From Diplonema papillatum (Eukaryota; Euglenozoa; Diplonemea; Diplonemida; Diplonemidae), in the NCBI GenBank assembly GCA_030068145.1, contig JAPJBO010000947.1, forward strand, positions 22,541 to 86,540: a DNA stretch of 64,000 bases. Reading direction: 5' to 3'. The notes below the pieces were generated by a model. The model searched no databases, had not been told where the DNA came from, and was given only the letters and a program-made list of their open reading frames with translations. Of the stretch, positions 62,441 through 64,000 are shown one piece after another; the stretch's first letter is position 1; the number at the start of each line of letters is the position of its first letter. Made by a program: the position numbers and the translations under genes.

Positions 62441-63232
62441 GATGGGTGGGGGAGGGGGGAACAACGGAAGAAAGGGCCATGTGGCATAGAGTGCTGAATT
62501 CAGAGGAGGTAAGACTACCTTCCACCCGTGTGGGCATCGCGCATGTGGGCATCCCTTCTGCGTGCATCGGCGAACCTTGCATGCACAGGGGGCAGGTCTT
62601 CTTGTCAAGCTTCTCAGCATGAACGTACAGCAGGTGTTGTTCGATGGACATTGCGTTGTGCATTCGCAGGTGACTGTAGGGCGGTGGTGTGCGTCGTAGT
62701 GTGCGAAGAGGCCGTGGATTCGCGTGTAGCTCTTCTGGCTGATAATACACCCGTGCTCGCTGCTCTCGTTTTCAGGGTCGGTTGTGCTGCTGTCCGCATC
62801 GTCATCCTCCTCCTCATCGGAAGTCGGGTTGTTGTGCCACGGCTTCTCGTTGCAAATGCAAATCTTGAGAAGAACACCTTCACGAGCAGGACTGCTACGA
62901 AACTTCTGTCCCCATCGTTCAGTTCTCCGGCATACGTGGGCACCCAAACCAGCCCTTCGGAGGCGGGCCTCCAGGTTTTCTGCGGCTTGCTTCCACACCG
63001 TACTTCGTGCAGTGATGCACTTGCAAAGAAATATGGTGTCGTACTGGTACAGGTGTGGGAGGGGATTGCGACACGCGGGCGCGAGGTCAGGCGCAAACCC
63101 TCGCGGCGCGCTTCGCTTCGTGTCCAGGCTCTTGAGGTGCTTTGTCTGCAGCTCGATTTCCTGGAAGTCTCGTTCCATTGTCTTCTGGGACGTGCAGGCG
63201 GACCACCTTTTGCGCTCACCGTTCATCTGCAT
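62432..63232 (-). CDS. Cys-rich reading frame of unknown function
   Basis: A 266-codon frame overlapping the end of the upstream frame (63216-63893) by a few bases. It has a charged N-terminus (ERKRWSACTSQKTMERDFQE), a segment YDTIFLCKCITARSTVWKQA, an acidic patch (TSDEEEDDDADSS) and a Cys-rich end (CECTTQC, CACKVRRCTQKGC). The tail runs into the family B fragment, so the true end is probably earlier. No family was recognised. With its neighbour it may form one gene, possibly transposon-derived. Confidence 0.35.
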   Translation of the reverse strand: MQMNGERKRWSACTSQKTMERDFQEIELQTKHLKSLDTKRSAPRGFAPDLAPACRNPLPHLYQYDTIFLCKCITARSTVWKQAAENLEARLRRAGLGAHVCRRTERWGQKFRSSPAREGVLLKICICNEKPWHNNPTSDEEEDDDADSSTTDPENESSEHGCIISQKSYTRIHGLFAHYDAHHRPTVTCECTTQCPSNNTCCTFMLRSLTRRPAPCACKVRRCTQKGCPHARCPHGWKVVLPPLNSALYATWPFLPLFPPPPPITP

Positions 63233-63893
63233 CCTCTTCTACCCGACTAGCATCCGGAAGTGTCCGGATCATGAGCCATAGCATGCCCTTCACATCGTGC
63301 AAGGCTGGTGTGATGACATGCGCTGGTTCCGTGATACGGGCAGCAATGTTGCAGTGGAAGCCCTGCGCATGCATTTCCTGGATGCTAAGCCGTTTGCATC
63401 TGTGCAGGTGTGCCAACCGCGTCTCAATGCAGGTTGCACAAAAGGCACTTCGGTGCCCGCCACCGCCCACGCCTCGAAAGAGCGACCACAATTCTGCGTG
63501 GTCACCACCAAACACAAATCGACTCAGAGGAATGATTGCATTGTTCTTGCGGAACGTACTTTCCTGAATAGCGCTCAGATGCGGCAGGCAGCTGAAGATC
63601 CACCATGAGTGGAAGGCAGGCTTCCGCTTATCGCACTCAGTAAGAAACCGCGTCGCCTTGAGGTCCCCGGACAGTCCAACAGCAAGACGCTGCCTCCCTG
63701 TTGCCCCACGGAAGGCGTTGCCTGGTTTGTACGCGTCCATTGTCACAACCACTGCGGGTGGGCAGCCACCCTGCTCCAGTGGAAACTTGGACAGCAGGAA
63801 CGAAATTGCCTTCGGGGTATCCCCGACCAACTCGTCGGCCATCGCCTTGAACCCTGCTTCGCGTGCAGCAAGGGTGTTGTAGGACAGCCCCAT
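63216..63893 (-). CDS. Putative transposon-related protein, Cys/His motifs
   Basis: The frame starts at ATG 63893 (MGLSYNTLAAREAGFKAMAD), 225 aa. Segments such as RLAVGLSGDLKATRFL, FVFGGDHAELWSLFRG, FCATCIETR and PALHDVKGMLWLMIRTLPD resemble the G-D-x-x-x-L, C-x-x-C and P-x-L-H patterns of poorly described transposon-encoded proteins. This is a weak pattern match. An in-frame stop lies just upstream, so the frame is probably a 3' piece or an exon. Confidence 0.35.
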   Translation of the reverse strand: MGLSYNTLAAREAGFKAMADELVGDTPKAISFLLSKFPLEQGGCPPAVVVTMDAYKPGNAFRGATGRQRLAVGLSGDLKATRFLTECDKRKPAFHSWWIFSCLPHLSAIQESTFRKNNAIIPLSRFVFGGDHAELWSLFRGVGGGGHRSAFCATCIETRLAHLHRCKRLSIQEMHAQGFHCNIAARITEPAHVITPALHDVKGMLWLMIRTLPDASRVEEDADER

Positions 63894-64000
63894 GGTCCAG
63901 GCCAAGTTCGCTATTAATTAGCGAGCCCAGCTGGGCACACTGACGCATAGACATGCCGAATCGCATTCTGTTCTCTGCAACGATGCCACCGATAGCGCGC

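Overview
The window reads as nuclear DNA of a flagellated, intron-bearing protist of unknown identity. Genes are split by GT-AG introns, and a U2 snRNP A' gene is present. A TSNAXIP1-like protein suggests motile cilia. Nuclear-type rRNA fragments occur. There are no operons or bacterial ribosome binding sites. Roughly half the sequence is repeats and mobile-element debris. No lineage can be fixed from this alone; an alveolate such as a chromerid is only a guess.

Layout. 1-2749: right part of a tyrosine-recombinase (YR) retroelement (YR, then RT/RNase H, then split direct repeats). 2750-4335: minisatellites, a dispersed repeat and a palindromic array. 4474-4644: first exon of a p24/TMED gene. 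4921-5092: antisense 18S fragment. 5100-10250: no gene recognised, several repeats. 10250-12145: EB1-like microtubule plus-end protein. 13023-14106: tandem triplication. 15253-16050: doubtful two-exon gene. 18776-20527: DOMON/copper type II monooxygenase. 21384-22307: ankyrin-repeat protein. 22680-22910: antisense 28S fragment. 25169-26659: SNRPA1. 28035-29531: SLC45-like sugar transporter. 30686-33844: TSNAXIP1-like axonemal protein. 35840-37003: LicD/fukutin-related nucleotidyltransferase. 39061-49825: vitamin K gamma-carboxylase (HTTM) gene whose 7.4-kb first intron holds a second YR retroelement (42264-46369) and an exact 487-bp duplication. 54355-57276: two genes of unknown function. 59868-61473: inverted-repeat element with subterminal arrays. 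61824-62230: ubiquitin-protease fragment. 62432-63893: Cys/His-rich reading frames.

Most host genes lie on the minus strand and are functionally unrelated: cytoskeleton and cilium (EB1, TSNAXIP1), splicing (SNRPA1), secretory pathway (TMED, copper monooxygenase, LicD, gamma-carboxylase) and sugar transport.

The most interesting system is the pair of YR retroelements. They have gag-YR-RT/RNase H order, as known for VIPER/TATE elements of trypanosomatids, an RT active-site motif WVDN in place of the usual xxDD, and a B1-A2-B2 split-repeat terminus. Exon joins were worked out by hand from splice signals, reading phase and family similarity; none was tested against transcripts.
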